Of a DNA stretch of 64,000 nucleotides, positions 8,354 through 16,756 are shown in pieces. Where the stretch lies: the NCBI GenBank assembly GCA_947497475.1, contig CANMGS010000001.1, positions 124,001 to 188,000 on the forward strand, written 5' to 3'. The position numbers were made by a program, and so were the translations under genes. The stretch comes from an uncultured Amylibacter sp. Lineage in GTDB: Bacteria > Pseudomonadota > Alphaproteobacteria > Rhodobacterales > Rhodobacteraceae. Position 1 is the first letter of the stretch; every line of letters begins with the position of its first letter. Below the pieces are notes generated by a model. It saw only the letters and a list, made by a program, of their open reading frames with translations, was not told where the DNA came from and did not search any database.

Positions 8354-9528
8354 AACGTTCCCTCTATTGCTGTAGCGGCTTTATCTAGTCGTGCAACAGC
8401 TTCGTCTAATTCTTCGTTTGAGATATTCAAAGGTGGCAATAAACGGATCACGTTCGCCCCCCCTGGTACGGTCAAGACTTCTGCATCATAACCAGCTTTC
8501 ACCACATCAATGTTTGTCACTTTGCATTCAACGCCTAACATTAGACCAGCACCACGCACACCGACAAATACGTCAGGGTGACTTGCTACCAAACCTTCCA
8601 ATGCTTGACGGAAATGGCCTGCTTTGCGGCTTACCTCTGCCAAAAACTCTGGCTGTGCAACATGATCCATCACGGCAGAACCCACAGCGCAAGCCATAGG
8701 GTTGCCGCCGTAAGTAGAGCCATGTGTACCTGCAACCATACCTTTGGCCGCTTCTTCGGTCGCCAAACAAGCGCCTAATGGGAAGCCACCGCCAATACCT
8801 TTGGCAATACCCATGATATCAGGTTCAATACCAGCCCATTCATGCGCAAATAATTTACCCGTACGGCCCATGCCACATTGGATTTCGTCAAAGATCAGCA
8901 AAATACCATGCTCATCACATAAATCGCGCAAACCTTTCAGGCATTGATCAGGGATTGGAACGATACCACCCTCACCCTGCACCGGTTCTACCATGATTGC
9001 AGCGGTTGTATCTGTGATCGCAGCCGTCAAAGCATCATGATCGCCAAATGGCAGGTTCACATACCCTGGTGACAATGGCCCAAAACCATTCACGAGCTTA
9101 TCCGCCTGTGCCGCAGAAATCATACCTGTGGAACGACCATGGAAAGAGCCAGTAAAGGTAATAATATCCAAACGCTCAGGATTACCATTCGCATGATGAT
9201 ACTTACGCGCCATCTTCACACAGCACTCCATGCTTTCTGTACCAGAGTTGGTAAAGAAAACCGTATCCGCGAATGTATGCTCCACTAAACGATCCGCCAG
9301 CTCTTGTTGGTTAGGGATGTTGTATAGGTTCGATGTATGCCACAGCTTCGTCGCTTGTTCTTGCAACACTTTCACCAAATCAGGATGTGCGTGCCCAAGA
9401 ACATTCACAGCAATACCGCCGCCCATATCTAAATATCGTCGGTTGTCCGCATCCACGAGCCAGCTTCCTTCGCCAGAAACGAAAGTAAGCGGTGCACGGG
9501 CGTATGTCGGCAACACTGAAGGGATCAC
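8350..9528 (-). CDS. argD: Acetylornithine aminotransferase
   Basis: This class III PLP aminotransferase (392 residues) converts N-acetylglutamate semialdehyde to N-acetylornithine in arginine synthesis, and may also serve lysine synthesis. Visible motifs are [15 protein letters not shown] for the PLP phosphate contact, [15 protein letters not shown] with the PLP-binding Asp, and [14 protein letters not shown] with the Schiff-base Lys. It is the first gene of the argD-argF pair and probably of the longer minus-strand run. Confidence 0.95.
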   Translation of the reverse strand: MIPSVLPTYARAPLTFVSGEGSWLVDADNRRYLDMGGGIAVNVLGHAHPDLVKVLQEQATKLWHTSNLYNIPNQQELADRLVEHTFADTVFFTNSGTESMECCVKMARKYHHANGNPERLDIITFTGSFHGRSTGMISAAQADKLVNGFGPLSPGYVNLPFGDHDALTAAITDTTAAIMVEPVQGEGGIVPIPDQCLKGLRDLCDEHGILLIFDEIQCGMGRTGKLFAHEWAGIEPDIMGIAKGIGGGFPLGACLATEEAAKGMVAGTHGSTYGGNPMACAVGSAVMDHVAQPEFLAEVSRKAGHFRQALEGLVASHPDVFVGVRGAGLMLGVECKVTNIDVVKAGYDAEVLTVPGGANVIRLLPPLNISNEELDEAVARLDKAATAIEGTL

Positions 9529-9621
9529 GATATTTACTCCTATAATTATATCAGAAATGCCGCTTTGACTTATCTTTGCCCTTAAGTCAATTCATGCTTG
9601 CGTAAGAAGGTTCAAAGTGAT

Positions 9622-9648
9622 CCTGTGCGAGGGATATTTGAGATAAAA
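9622..9648 (+). other. Short GGGATATTT-type motif before an EamA gene
   Basis: GCGAGGGATATTTGAGATAA lies directly before the proposed ATG at 9649. A near-copy (GCGGGGGATATTTAAGGAAA) occurs at 40226-40245 just after pyrC. Its role is unknown. The GAGAT near the ATG could serve as a weak Shine-Dalgarno. Confidence 0.35.
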
Positions 9649-10548
9649 ATGACCCAAAATCCGCAACACAAAAATAACGCACTCTTATCCGCGGGCCTGA
9701 TCCTTTTGGCCTCTGCTATATTGGCAGGGATTAACATTCTCGCGAAAGCATTAGGACAAGACCATCTTGGGCCTGCAATGCAGCCATTTCAAATCAGTTT
9801 TGGGCGGTTCACGTTCGCGCTTATGACGCTTATTATTGTGGCCCTCATCATAAAGCCCAAATTTACCAAACCAAATCTTAAATTACATATATCTCGAACA
9901 TCTGCTGGTTGGGCTGGTGTCACCTTGATGTTTGCATCCGTATCGTTAATTCCTTTGCCTGATGCGACAGCGATCAGTTTTTTAAATCCTGTTTTTGCTA
10001 TGATACTTGCCGTTCCTTTTTTGGGGGAACGCGTTGGGAAATACAGATGGCTAGCCGCAGTCATCGCTCTTTTAGGTGCATTTATATTGCTGCGTCCAAG
10101 CCCTGCTACATTTCAACCCGCCGCCCTGATTGCATTGGCCGCTGCTGTTATGTTGGGGTCAGAGTTGATCTTAATGAAACGTCTGACACGTAAAGAATCT
10201 GGTTTTCAGATATTAATCATCAACAATACTATCGGTTTTTTAATCTCAACGGCTATTGCAATTTTTGTCTGGCAAAACCCTACATCCTTGCAATGGGGCG
10301 CCATGGTGGCGATTGGCCTTTTGATGGTCTGTGCGCAAACATGTTACATAACTGCCCTGCGTTTAAGTGATGCAAGCTTTATTGCTCCCTTTTCATATGC
10401 CGCACTTATCTTTGCCACACTTTATGATTTTATCATATTTGGACAAACGCCTGATATAATCAGCGTAATCGGCTCTATCACCATTTGTGGCGGCGCAATT
10501 TTACTTGCCAGCCGCGAGGCACGTTCAAGCACACAAAAAACCGTGTGA
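9649..10548 (+). CDS. DMT-superfamily (EamA) inner-membrane transporter
   Basis: With the ATG at 9649 the protein has 299 residues and ten predicted helices in two EamA repeats. Family segments include SFLNPVFAMILAVPFLGERVG near the end of the first repeat, here given as FLGERVGKYRWLAAV, and ALRLSDASFIAPFSYAALIF in the second. An in-frame upstream start at 9598 would add 17 charged residues before the natural N-terminus and is less likely. It is a paralogue of the gene at 2384-3292. The substrate is unknown. It runs in the same direction as gcrA, 107 bases downstream, but probably as a separate unit. Confidence 0.83.
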   Translation: MTQNPQHKNNALLSAGLILLASAILAGINILAKALGQDHLGPAMQPFQISFGRFTFALMTLIIVALIIKPKFTKPNLKLHISRTSAGWAGVTLMFASVSLIPLPDATAISFLNPVFAMILAVPFLGERVGKYRWLAAVIALLGAFILLRPSPATFQPAALIALAAAVMLGSELILMKRLTRKESGFQILIINNTIGFLISTAIAIFVWQNPTSLQWGAMVAIGLLMVCAQTCYITALRLSDASFIAPFSYAALIFATLYDFIIFGQTPDIISVIGSITICGGAILLASREARSSTQKTV

Positions 10549-10568
10549 ATTTAACCATTCTAAGACCA

Positions 10569-10573
10569 GAATC
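10569..10573. promoter_or_regulatory. GANTC (CcrM) site upstream of gcrA
   Basis: GAATC lies 83 bases before the gcrA start. In alphaproteobacteria CcrM methylates GANTC, and GcrA acts at promoters that carry methylated sites, so local autoregulation is possible. A single five-base site is weak evidence. Confidence 0.3.
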
Positions 10574-10615
10574 TCATAAAAGCGCTGGCATCACCCGCAA
10601 GGATAGTTTAATTAG

Positions 10616-10629
10616 TTAGGCTAGCCTAA
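10616..10629. promoter_or_regulatory. Perfect 14-bp palindrome in the gcrA leader
   Basis: TTAGGCTAGCCTAA is identical to its reverse complement and ends 26 bases before the gcrA ATG. It is a candidate operator for a dimeric regulator; which one is unknown. Confidence 0.4.
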
Positions 10630-10655
10630 GAAACGGCATAGACTAGGAGCACAAA

Positions 10656-11219
10656 ATGTCTTGGACAGATGACCGCGTAGAAATTCTGAAAACAATGTGG
10701 ATGGAAGGCAAATCAGCCAGCCAGATCGCCAAAGAATTGGGCGGCGTGACGCGTAACGCTGTGATCGGTAAAGTACACCGTCTGGGTCTGTCAAACCGTG
10801 CAACAACGACTAAAGCCAAAGCTGCACCAAAAGCCAAAGCTGCACCAAAGGCGAAAGCGCCATCAAAACCGAAGACCGTAGAGACATCCTCTTCGTCATC
10901 TTCATCGCCTGTAACTGCTGTAAGTATCCCGCCACGCAAGCCGATTATTACAGCGGGCCAACCTTTGCCTCCGCAACCTTCGAATTCTGAGATTAGCGCC
11001 GAAGCTTTGGAAAAAGTGGCAACTGTTGAAAAAGACGCGAAAAAGCTAACTTTGATGGAATTGACAGAACGTACATGCAAATGGCCAATCGGTGATCCAG
11101 CGACAGAAGATTTTTGGTTCTGCGGCCTAACGGCGGAAACAGGTAAGCCATATTGCGAAGCACACAACGGCGTGGCATTCCAACCAATGTCAGCACGCCG
11201 CGATCGCCGCGCACGCTAA
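10656..11219 (+). CDS. gcrA: GcrA family cell-cycle regulator
   Basis: GcrA is a DNA-binding, sigma70-associated regulator that activates cell-cycle promoters carrying CcrM-methylated GANTC sites. The N-terminus MSWTDDRVEILKTMWMEG and the helix following it (SASQIAKELGGVTRNAVIGK) are the family hallmark. The middle is a flexible linker with three KAKAAP units (about residues 50-70) and a Ser run. The C-terminus (CKWPIGDP, FWFCGL, PYCEAH) is the conserved Cys-rich end that contacts RNA polymerase. The length is 187 residues. TAGGAG precedes the ATG at good spacing. Confidence 0.95.
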   Translation: MSWTDDRVEILKTMWMEGKSASQIAKELGGVTRNAVIGKVHRLGLSNRATTTKAKAAPKAKAAPKAKAPSKPKTVETSSSSSSSPVTAVSIPPRKPIITAGQPLPPQPSNSEISAEALEKVATVEKDAKKLTLMELTERTCKWPIGDPATEDFWFCGLTAETGKPYCEAHNGVAFQPMSARRDRRAR

Positions 11220-11292
11220 AATAACCATCTAGTTACTGGAAGTTTTTGAATTCACCCTTATCTTTAGGGTGAAGCAACAACAGTAGGTTCGC

Positions 11293-11721
11293 ATGATACG
11301 CTATAACCTAAAATGTGAAAAAGATCATACATTTGACAGCTGGTTTCAGTCCGCTGAAGCCTTTGAAAAGCTGTTGGAGAATAGTATGATCACATGTTCT
11401 GTATGTGGTGCCATAGGTGTTGAAAAAGCGATCATGGCTCCACAGGTGCGTCCTGCCCGTAAATCAACCGAACCCAAAGGGCCACTATCAACGCCTGCAT
11501 CACCAGCCGAACAAGCATTGGCTGAAATGCGTAAAAAGGTTGAAGAAAACTCTGAAGACGTTGGCACAGACTTTGCAAAAGAAGCTCGTGCTATTCACGA
11601 AGGCGACGCGCCAGAGCGCGCTATTCACGGCGAAGCTAAAATACAAGACGCTAAAGAACTGATTGATGATGGCATTGCCGTCACACCATTACCTTGGGGG
11701 GATAAGGGTAAAGCAAATTAA
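11293..11721 (+). CDS. DUF1178 family protein
   Basis: The protein has 142 residues. The N-terminus MIRYNLKCEKDHTFDSWFQS, with a later MITCSVCG, gives two Cys-containing knuckles that suggest metal binding, as in other DUF1178 proteins. The middle (about 55-90) is a Pro/Ala/Glu-rich linker. The C-terminal block RAIHEGDAPERAIHGEA and the terminal PLPWGDKGK are family-typical. Its function is unknown; it is widespread in alpha- and betaproteobacteria and not tied to a pathway here. A terminator follows at once. Confidence 0.85.
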   Translation: MIRYNLKCEKDHTFDSWFQSAEAFEKLLENSMITCSVCGAIGVEKAIMAPQVRPARKSTEPKGPLSTPASPAEQALAEMRKKVEENSEDVGTDFAKEARAIHEGDAPERAIHGEAKIQDAKELIDDGIAVTPLPWGDKGKAN

Positions 11722-11751
11722 AAGCGCGCCCAACTAGGACGCGCTTTTTCT
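11721..11751. terminator. Bidirectional terminator between DUF1178 and the TRAP operon
   Basis: AAAGCGCG (11721-11728) pairs with CGCGCTTT (11740-11747). A T run follows on the plus strand. The element sits between two convergent stops and probably serves both. Confidence 0.75.
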
Positions 11752-11752
11752 T

Positions 11753-14404
11753 TTAGAAGTTCAGCGACACATCACGGTGATCAGATACACAGCTTGCCAC
11801 GAACAATGCTTGTGCTTCTGTGAACTTATCTTGCTGGCGAATGCCAAGTGTGTTGCGCAGGCTTTGCTCATAAGTTGCAAGCTCTGGTCCAACTTGTTCC
11901 TCTGCTTTCGCACGCCAAGCTGTCTGCTCTTTGTACAAAGCAATCGCTTTATCCAGCTGCTCTTGCGCCTTTTCTTTACTTGGCGTTTTCGACTTCACCG
12001 CACGACGCGCCTTATTAACAGCAGAGGCAATGCCACCAGCTCCACCAAGGTCAGAAAATGCACGTTTCAAATCGTTCAGCGGCTCAACAGCATCCACAGG
12101 TTCATTATCCGCAACCAAAGCTTTAGATGCCATCAATTGCTCTTCAAGCGCACGGAACTCATCGCCGCTCAACAATACATCAAGCGTTTCAATTGATGGC
12201 TCATAAGCATCAGCCGAGAGCTTTTTAAACTTGGAATATGCTGTCTTCTCGGCCTTATTCACTTCTTGGAACGCTTTATATGTCGCCTCCCAATCAGATG
12301 GAATTTGAGCCAGCAATGCTGCTTTATCTGCTTCAAGTTCTTCGATCTCATGATTTAGCTCGTCGATATGATTATCGCCTTCTTCCAAATCTTTAATCTC
12401 TTTCTTGATCTCTTTGATTTCACGATCAATCGATTTTGCATCACGCTCTAACGCGCGTACCACTGTATGGGTTGGGCGATAAGGGCCCGCAGCGGCTTCA
12501 ACATCAGCTGTCGCTGCTTGTGCAATTTTCAGCTGCTCGACCGCTTGCGCAACATTTGCAAAGCTTTTGCCTGTGGATTTTGCCAAGTCTTCGGGCAGAA
12601 TGCTCAAGTCAATTTTTGAAGCAGTTTCTGCACTACTGATCAAAGCGGCACCATTCACATCTAATTCAGAAATCAGATACTGATCCACACAATACCCCAA
12701 TTTCGGGTTTCGTGGGGGTGGCGCATTATCAGACAGCAATGCCACACGGTTTGGCAGGTAATTCACCAATTGCGGCGTATTCCCAACAATACCCAATGCT
12801 AACAGCTGTAATGCGATGAACGGGATAACACCTTTGTACATCTGAAGAGTTTTCACAGCAGCAGGCGCTACACCGCGTAAATAGAACAATGCAAATCCAA
12901 ATGGTGGCGTTAGGAACGAAGTCTGAATATTCAAACCGATCATCACACCCAACCAAACAGCTGTTACGTTCGCCTGCGGGTCAGCCAATAGGATTGGCGC
13001 AACGATAGGCACAACAACAACTGCGATCTCGATAAAGTCCAAGAAGAACCCAAGGAAGAAGATCACGGCCATAACAATGATGAACTTGAACCAGAAGCCG
13101 CCTGGTAGGCCTTCTAGAAATTCTTTTACAAGATGTTCACCGCCGAATGCACGGAACGCAGCCGTAAGGATTGCAGCACCCAATAGGATGATGAAAACCA
13201 ATGATGTGGCTTTAGCTGTCTCACGCATAACGCTTTGCAAAGTATCTTCGATTTTAAAGGCCCGAATAGCACTCCAAACCAAAGCAATAATCAGCGCAAG
13301 TGATGCCGCAATAGCCAAGCCAACACCCAACATATCAGAACCGGTTTTGATGTTCTTAATGTTTGTATTGAAGTTCGCCATTACAAAACCAATGACAACC
13401 AAACTCACGACAGCCAAAATAGCTGGGTAATATGTACCTTTGCGCCCTTCAGTCAGACGATACCCAGCCATAACCAAAGCACCAGCAGCACCGATTGCAC
13501 CAGCTTGGTTCACAGTCGCAATACCGCCAATAATTGACCCCAAAACAAGGAAGATCAAAAGAAGTGGCGGGATAAGTGTTAAGAAAACCTTAACAGCAAA
13601 CTCACGATCATAGACGCCATCATAACGCACAGGTGGCGCCATTTTTGGGCGCAAGAATGCGATGATCAGGATGTAAGCCATATACAGGCCAACCAGAACC
13701 ATACCAGGTAACAAAGCACCCAGGAACATTTCACCAGCTGATGTTGAAACCACTTCGAATGAAGACGGCATAGACAGCTCACCAGTGTTTTCCTTGAACA
13801 GGTTCTTACGGATCGTCCCCGCTTGGTCAGCAGCACTTGCCAATTGGTCTGCCAAGATGATCAATACGATAGACGGAGGAATAATCTGACCCAATGTACC
13901 AGAGGCTGCAATCGTACCAGTGGCAAGAGAGTTAGAGTAACCATTGCGCATCATTGCAGGTAACGAAATCAACCCCATCGCAACCACAGTCGCGCCAACG
14001 ATACCAGTTGTCGCCGCCAAAAGTGCACCAACGAATACAACAGAGATACCCAAACCACCTGGGATTGGACCAAACAAGTTGGCCATAGTGATCAACAAAT
14101 CTTCAGCGATCTTCGAGCGCTGCAGCATGATCCCCATGAAAATAAACAGCGGGATGGCAATCAGCGTATCACGTTCGGGTTCCCAATAGACCCCGCGCAG
14201 GTTGGTGACACCCGCCGACAGCCATTGTTTTGGCCCCCCTTGGGCAAAGAACGCATCCGTAGAGCCTTCAAACAGATAACCAGAGCCAGCCGCCAATAGG
14301 ATTGTTGCGATAGATGCACCAGGCAAAGCGAATGCCACTGGGAAACCAGAGCCAAGCGCGCCAGCCATGATGACGACGAGAAGTAGTAGAAAAAACAGTT
14401 CCAT
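11753..14404 (-). CDS. TRAP transporter large permease (DctM type) with a long C-terminal coiled-coil extension
   Basis: The ATG at 14404 follows the small-permease stop by one base and gives 883 residues, about twice the usual DctM length. Residues 1 to about 570 are membrane-rich and hold DctM segments such as GIVGATVVAMGLISLPAMM, SGTLGQIIPPSIVLIILAD and PPFGFALFYLRGV. The core is interrupted near residues 205-235 and by extra helices near 310-380, as in the mannitol/chloroaromatic subgroup. Residues from about 595 on are soluble and charged, with heptad-like REIKEIKKEIKDLEEG and a Lys/Ala-rich tail. This extension has no function I can name. The transporter should be Na+-coupled. Confidence 0.88.
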   Translation of the reverse strand: MELFFLLLLVVIMAGALGSGFPVAFALPGASIATILLAAGSGYLFEGSTDAFFAQGGPKQWLSAGVTNLRGVYWEPERDTLIAIPLFIFMGIMLQRSKIAEDLLITMANLFGPIPGGLGISVVFVGALLAATTGIVGATVVAMGLISLPAMMRNGYSNSLATGTIAASGTLGQIIPPSIVLIILADQLASAADQAGTIRKNLFKENTGELSMPSSFEVVSTSAGEMFLGALLPGMVLVGLYMAYILIIAFLRPKMAPPVRYDGVYDREFAVKVFLTLIPPLLLIFLVLGSIIGGIATVNQAGAIGAAGALVMAGYRLTEGRKGTYYPAILAVVSLVVIGFVMANFNTNIKNIKTGSDMLGVGLAIAASLALIIALVWSAIRAFKIEDTLQSVMRETAKATSLVFIILLGAAILTAAFRAFGGEHLVKEFLEGLPGGFWFKFIIVMAVIFFLGFFLDFIEIAVVVVPIVAPILLADPQANVTAVWLGVMIGLNIQTSFLTPPFGFALFYLRGVAPAAVKTLQMYKGVIPFIALQLLALGIVGNTPQLVNYLPNRVALLSDNAPPPRNPKLGYCVDQYLISELDVNGAALISSAETASKIDLSILPEDLAKSTGKSFANVAQAVEQLKIAQAATADVEAAAGPYRPTHTVVRALERDAKSIDREIKEIKKEIKDLEEGDNHIDELNHEIEELEADKAALLAQIPSDWEATYKAFQEVNKAEKTAYSKFKKLSADAYEPSIETLDVLLSGDEFRALEEQLMASKALVADNEPVDAVEPLNDLKRAFSDLGGAGGIASAVNKARRAVKSKTPSKEKAQEQLDKAIALYKEQTAWRAKAEEQVGPELATYEQSLRNTLGIRQQDKFTEAQALFVASCVSDHRDVSLNF

Positions 14405-14405
14405 T

Positions 14406-15389
14406 TTAGTGGGCCCCCGCACCTTCAGGAATAACTTTACCTTCATGTCCGCGGTAATCTGCAACCGCAGCCATAAGGTAACTGATAAATTGGATCATCA
14501 TTGAAATCGCAAATACGCCAAGGAAACCTGCCATAAGGTATTTGACGTACAGACCAAAGCCTGACTGCGATGTTTCGAACGTAAGAAGTGGGCTGTTTAT
14601 GATAGAGCTTTTACTGCCCATTCCAACGATAAGGATCGTCCAACACAAAGCAATGCCCATAAAGAGCGATCCAAACGCATTCACCCAGCCTTTGGTTTTA
14701 CTTTGAAAACCCGCATAAAAGATATCAACGCGCACATGGCCTTCTTCCATCAACGTATAAGCACTGGCAAATAGGAATAACGCGCCATACCAAAAACGAA
14801 CTAAATCAGCCATAAAAGCTTGTTCATAAGAGAAAATAAACCGCAAGAACACGATCAACAATTCGGCAACAACAACCATCAAGGCAAGCCATTCAACACC
14901 CAGCACACGGCTGCGTGTCGCTGTGATAATGCCCAGAACCATCAATGGAACATGGACGTAAAGGCCGCGAAATTGTGAACGTCCCAATTGCTTAGTCAAA
15001 TCAGCGCCCACAACATCATCTAAAAGTTGTTCGACACGTAAAAATGAAATCGCCATATCAACGACACCAATATAAAGAACGATAAAGAAACAAGCGCGGA
15101 TAAAAAACGCGTTCATATTCGCAATTTTTGCGCTGTCCTGCCTTAGTGTGGTCTGCGCATTTTGGCGCACCAACTCAAAGGCGAATACGATTGCAAGCGG
15201 GTAAAACCCAAGCTGCATCAAACCTAATGGACCCGTGTCTATACCAGCACCTGGTAAACCACCCCAATAGGTTAAGAAATTGTTGGCAAGGAAAACAAAC
15301 ATCACAAACAAGATGGACCATCCCAAAAAGCGTGTTCTATTTGGCAACCGATCTGTTTCAGACATGATTGCAGAGTTTTGCGGTGTCAT
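14406..15389 (-). CDS. TRAP transporter small permease (DctQ type), enlarged
   Basis: The ATG at 15389 follows GGGGGGA and gives 327 residues, against about 160-200 for ordinary DctQ. The C-terminal part (about 155-315) carries the DctQ pattern, including FWYGALFLFASAYTLMEEGH followed by VRVDIFY. The N-terminal 150 residues add about four further hydrophobic helices. This subunit docks the binding protein against DctM in the inner membrane. It lies between the binding-protein gene and the large permease, in the order P-Q-M. Confidence 0.87.
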   Translation of the reverse strand: MTPQNSAIMSETDRLPNRTRFLGWSILFVMFVFLANNFLTYWGGLPGAGIDTGPLGLMQLGFYPLAIVFAFELVRQNAQTTLRQDSAKIANMNAFFIRACFFIVLYIGVVDMAISFLRVEQLLDDVVGADLTKQLGRSQFRGLYVHVPLMVLGIITATRSRVLGVEWLALMVVVAELLIVFLRFIFSYEQAFMADLVRFWYGALFLFASAYTLMEEGHVRVDIFYAGFQSKTKGWVNAFGSLFMGIALCWTILIVGMGSKSSIINSPLLTFETSQSGFGLYVKYLMAGFLGVFAISMMIQFISYLMAAVADYRGHEGKVIPEGAGAH

Positions 15390-15452
15390 ACGTTTTCCCC
15401 CCACAGAAGAATAGGTCGTAAAAGCATTGTTAAATCAGAGAATAAAGCAAAT

Positions 15453-15480
15453 GGGCCGAGACAAATACATGTCTCGGCCC
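15453..15480 (-). other. Strong intercistronic hairpin after the TRAP binding-protein gene
   Basis: GGGCCGAGACA pairs perfectly with TGTCTCGGCCC (11 bp, six-base loop), 18 bases after the binding-protein stop. The following minus-strand sequence is only weakly T-rich. It therefore probably protects the upstream mRNA or attenuates read-through, so that more binding protein than permease is made. Confidence 0.65.
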
Positions 15481-15498
15481 TTATGCATTTTGGCTGTA

Positions 15499-16581
15499 TT
15501 AGCCGTTGATCACGCGGTTACGTTTTTGAACGTAAGCAGTGTCAGATAGAGCAGTCCAAGCACCGATTTCAGCGCGTGCATTTGCAACAGCATCCATTGT
15601 ACGTGCTGCAAGATCACTGTGATCACGCGCTTCTTCCATAACTTCAGCCGCGGCTTCACCGAACGCATCGTATACATCATCGTTGAATTCACGAAGTTGA
15701 ACACCGTGGTCATTAACCAATTTGTTCAAGAACGCACCGTTGTTGGCGTTTGTTTCTGCCATTGTGCGTGAATTTTCTTCGTTACATGCTGCTTCGATGA
15801 TCGCTTTGTGGTTGTCAGATAGACCGCCCCAGAACTCACCGTTCATACCCATTGCAAGCTGAGCGCCTGGCTCGTGCATGCCTGGGAAGTAGTAGTATTT
15901 AGCAGCTTCATAGAACTTCATGAAGTAGTCATTGTATGGACCAACCCACTCTGTCGCATCAATCGCACCAGAAGTCAGGTTTTCATAAATCTGACCACCT
16001 GGAAGTGATACAGGAGATGCGCCTAGTTTTGAAAGAACGTCGCCGCCCAAACCAGGAATACGCATTTTCAGGCCTTTGAAGTCATCGCCAGAGTTGATTT
16101 CTTTGTTGAACCAGCCGCCCATTTGAACACCTGTGTTACCCATAGCAAAGTTTTTCAAACCAAACTCGCCTGCAACTTCGTCCCAAAGCTCTTGACCGCC
16201 ACCGTATTTAATCCAAGCGTCCATTTCACCAGCTGTCAAACCGAATGGAATAGCTGTAAACGCAGCCCATGCTGGGTGCTTACCCTTCCAGTAGTAGTCA
16301 GCGCCGATGTATGCTTGTGCGTTGCCTGAAGCAACTTCGTCAAATGAGTCAAATGCGCCAACACGTTCGCCAGCAGCAAAGTAGTTCACTTCGATTTCAC
16401 CATCTGTCAATTCAGTGATGCGCGCAGCCAAACGCTGAGCAGGCAAACCCAAACCTGGGAAGTCACGTGGCCATGTAGACACGATAACCATTTCTTTTTT
16501 ACCTTGCGCAACTGAAGGCGCAGCCAAAGTTGTAGCGGCGCCAGCAACTGCTGCACCGGTTAAAAACTTACGACGTTCCAT
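15499..16581 (-). CDS. TakP-type TRAP solute-binding protein, Tat-exported
   Basis: The ATG at 16581 follows GGGAGGAAATAT and gives 360 residues. The N-terminus ERRKFLTGAAVAG followed by a hydrophobic stretch and PSVAQG is a twin-arginine signal. The mature part has features of the DctP/TakP family, including LKMRIPGLGGDVLSKLGASP and GAIDATEWVGPYNDY. Rhodobacter TakP binds pyruvate and other 2-oxo acids together with Na+, so a monocarboxylate or 2-oxo acid ligand is the best guess. It is the first gene of the P-Q-M operon and is divergent from a two-component system, which is a common regulatory pairing for TRAP genes. Confidence 0.9.
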   Translation of the reverse strand: MERRKFLTGAAVAGAATTLAAPSVAQGKKEMVIVSTWPRDFPGLGLPAQRLAARITELTDGEIEVNYFAAGERVGAFDSFDEVASGNAQAYIGADYYWKGKHPAWAAFTAIPFGLTAGEMDAWIKYGGGQELWDEVAGEFGLKNFAMGNTGVQMGGWFNKEINSGDDFKGLKMRIPGLGGDVLSKLGASPVSLPGGQIYENLTSGAIDATEWVGPYNDYFMKFYEAAKYYYFPGMHEPGAQLAMGMNGEFWGGLSDNHKAIIEAACNEENSRTMAETNANNGAFLNKLVNDHGVQLREFNDDVYDAFGEAAAEVMEEARDHSDLAARTMDAVANARAEIGAWTALSDTAYVQKRNRVING

Positions 16582-16668
16582 ATATTTCCTCCCAATGGAT
16601 ACTATAGTGCGAGTATGATCTCGCAATATTGATTCTGTCTAGTTTTATAGTGCACGGAACTCAACACG

Positions 16669-16701
16669 CAGTAATACTACGTGACATCCGTAGTACTACT
16701 G
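16669..16701. promoter_or_regulatory. Inverted repeat in the TRAP / two-component divergent promoter
   Basis: CAGTAATACTACG (16669-16681) and CGTAGTACTACTG (16689-16701) are 13-base arms with one mismatch and a seven-base spacer. The element lies midway between the TRAP binding-protein start (16581) and the kinase start (16757). It is the obvious candidate binding site for the NarL-type regulator encoded next door. Confidence 0.6.
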
Positions 16702-16756
16702 AATTTTGTATGATCCATATTGATGTATAGGTCAGTCGCTTTTGGGAGGAAGCCCT

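Noticed and set aside
15453-15480. Intercistronic TRAP hairpin considered as a full terminator
   Set aside because: The sequence after the stem is only weakly T-rich, and the two permease genes downstream need expression.
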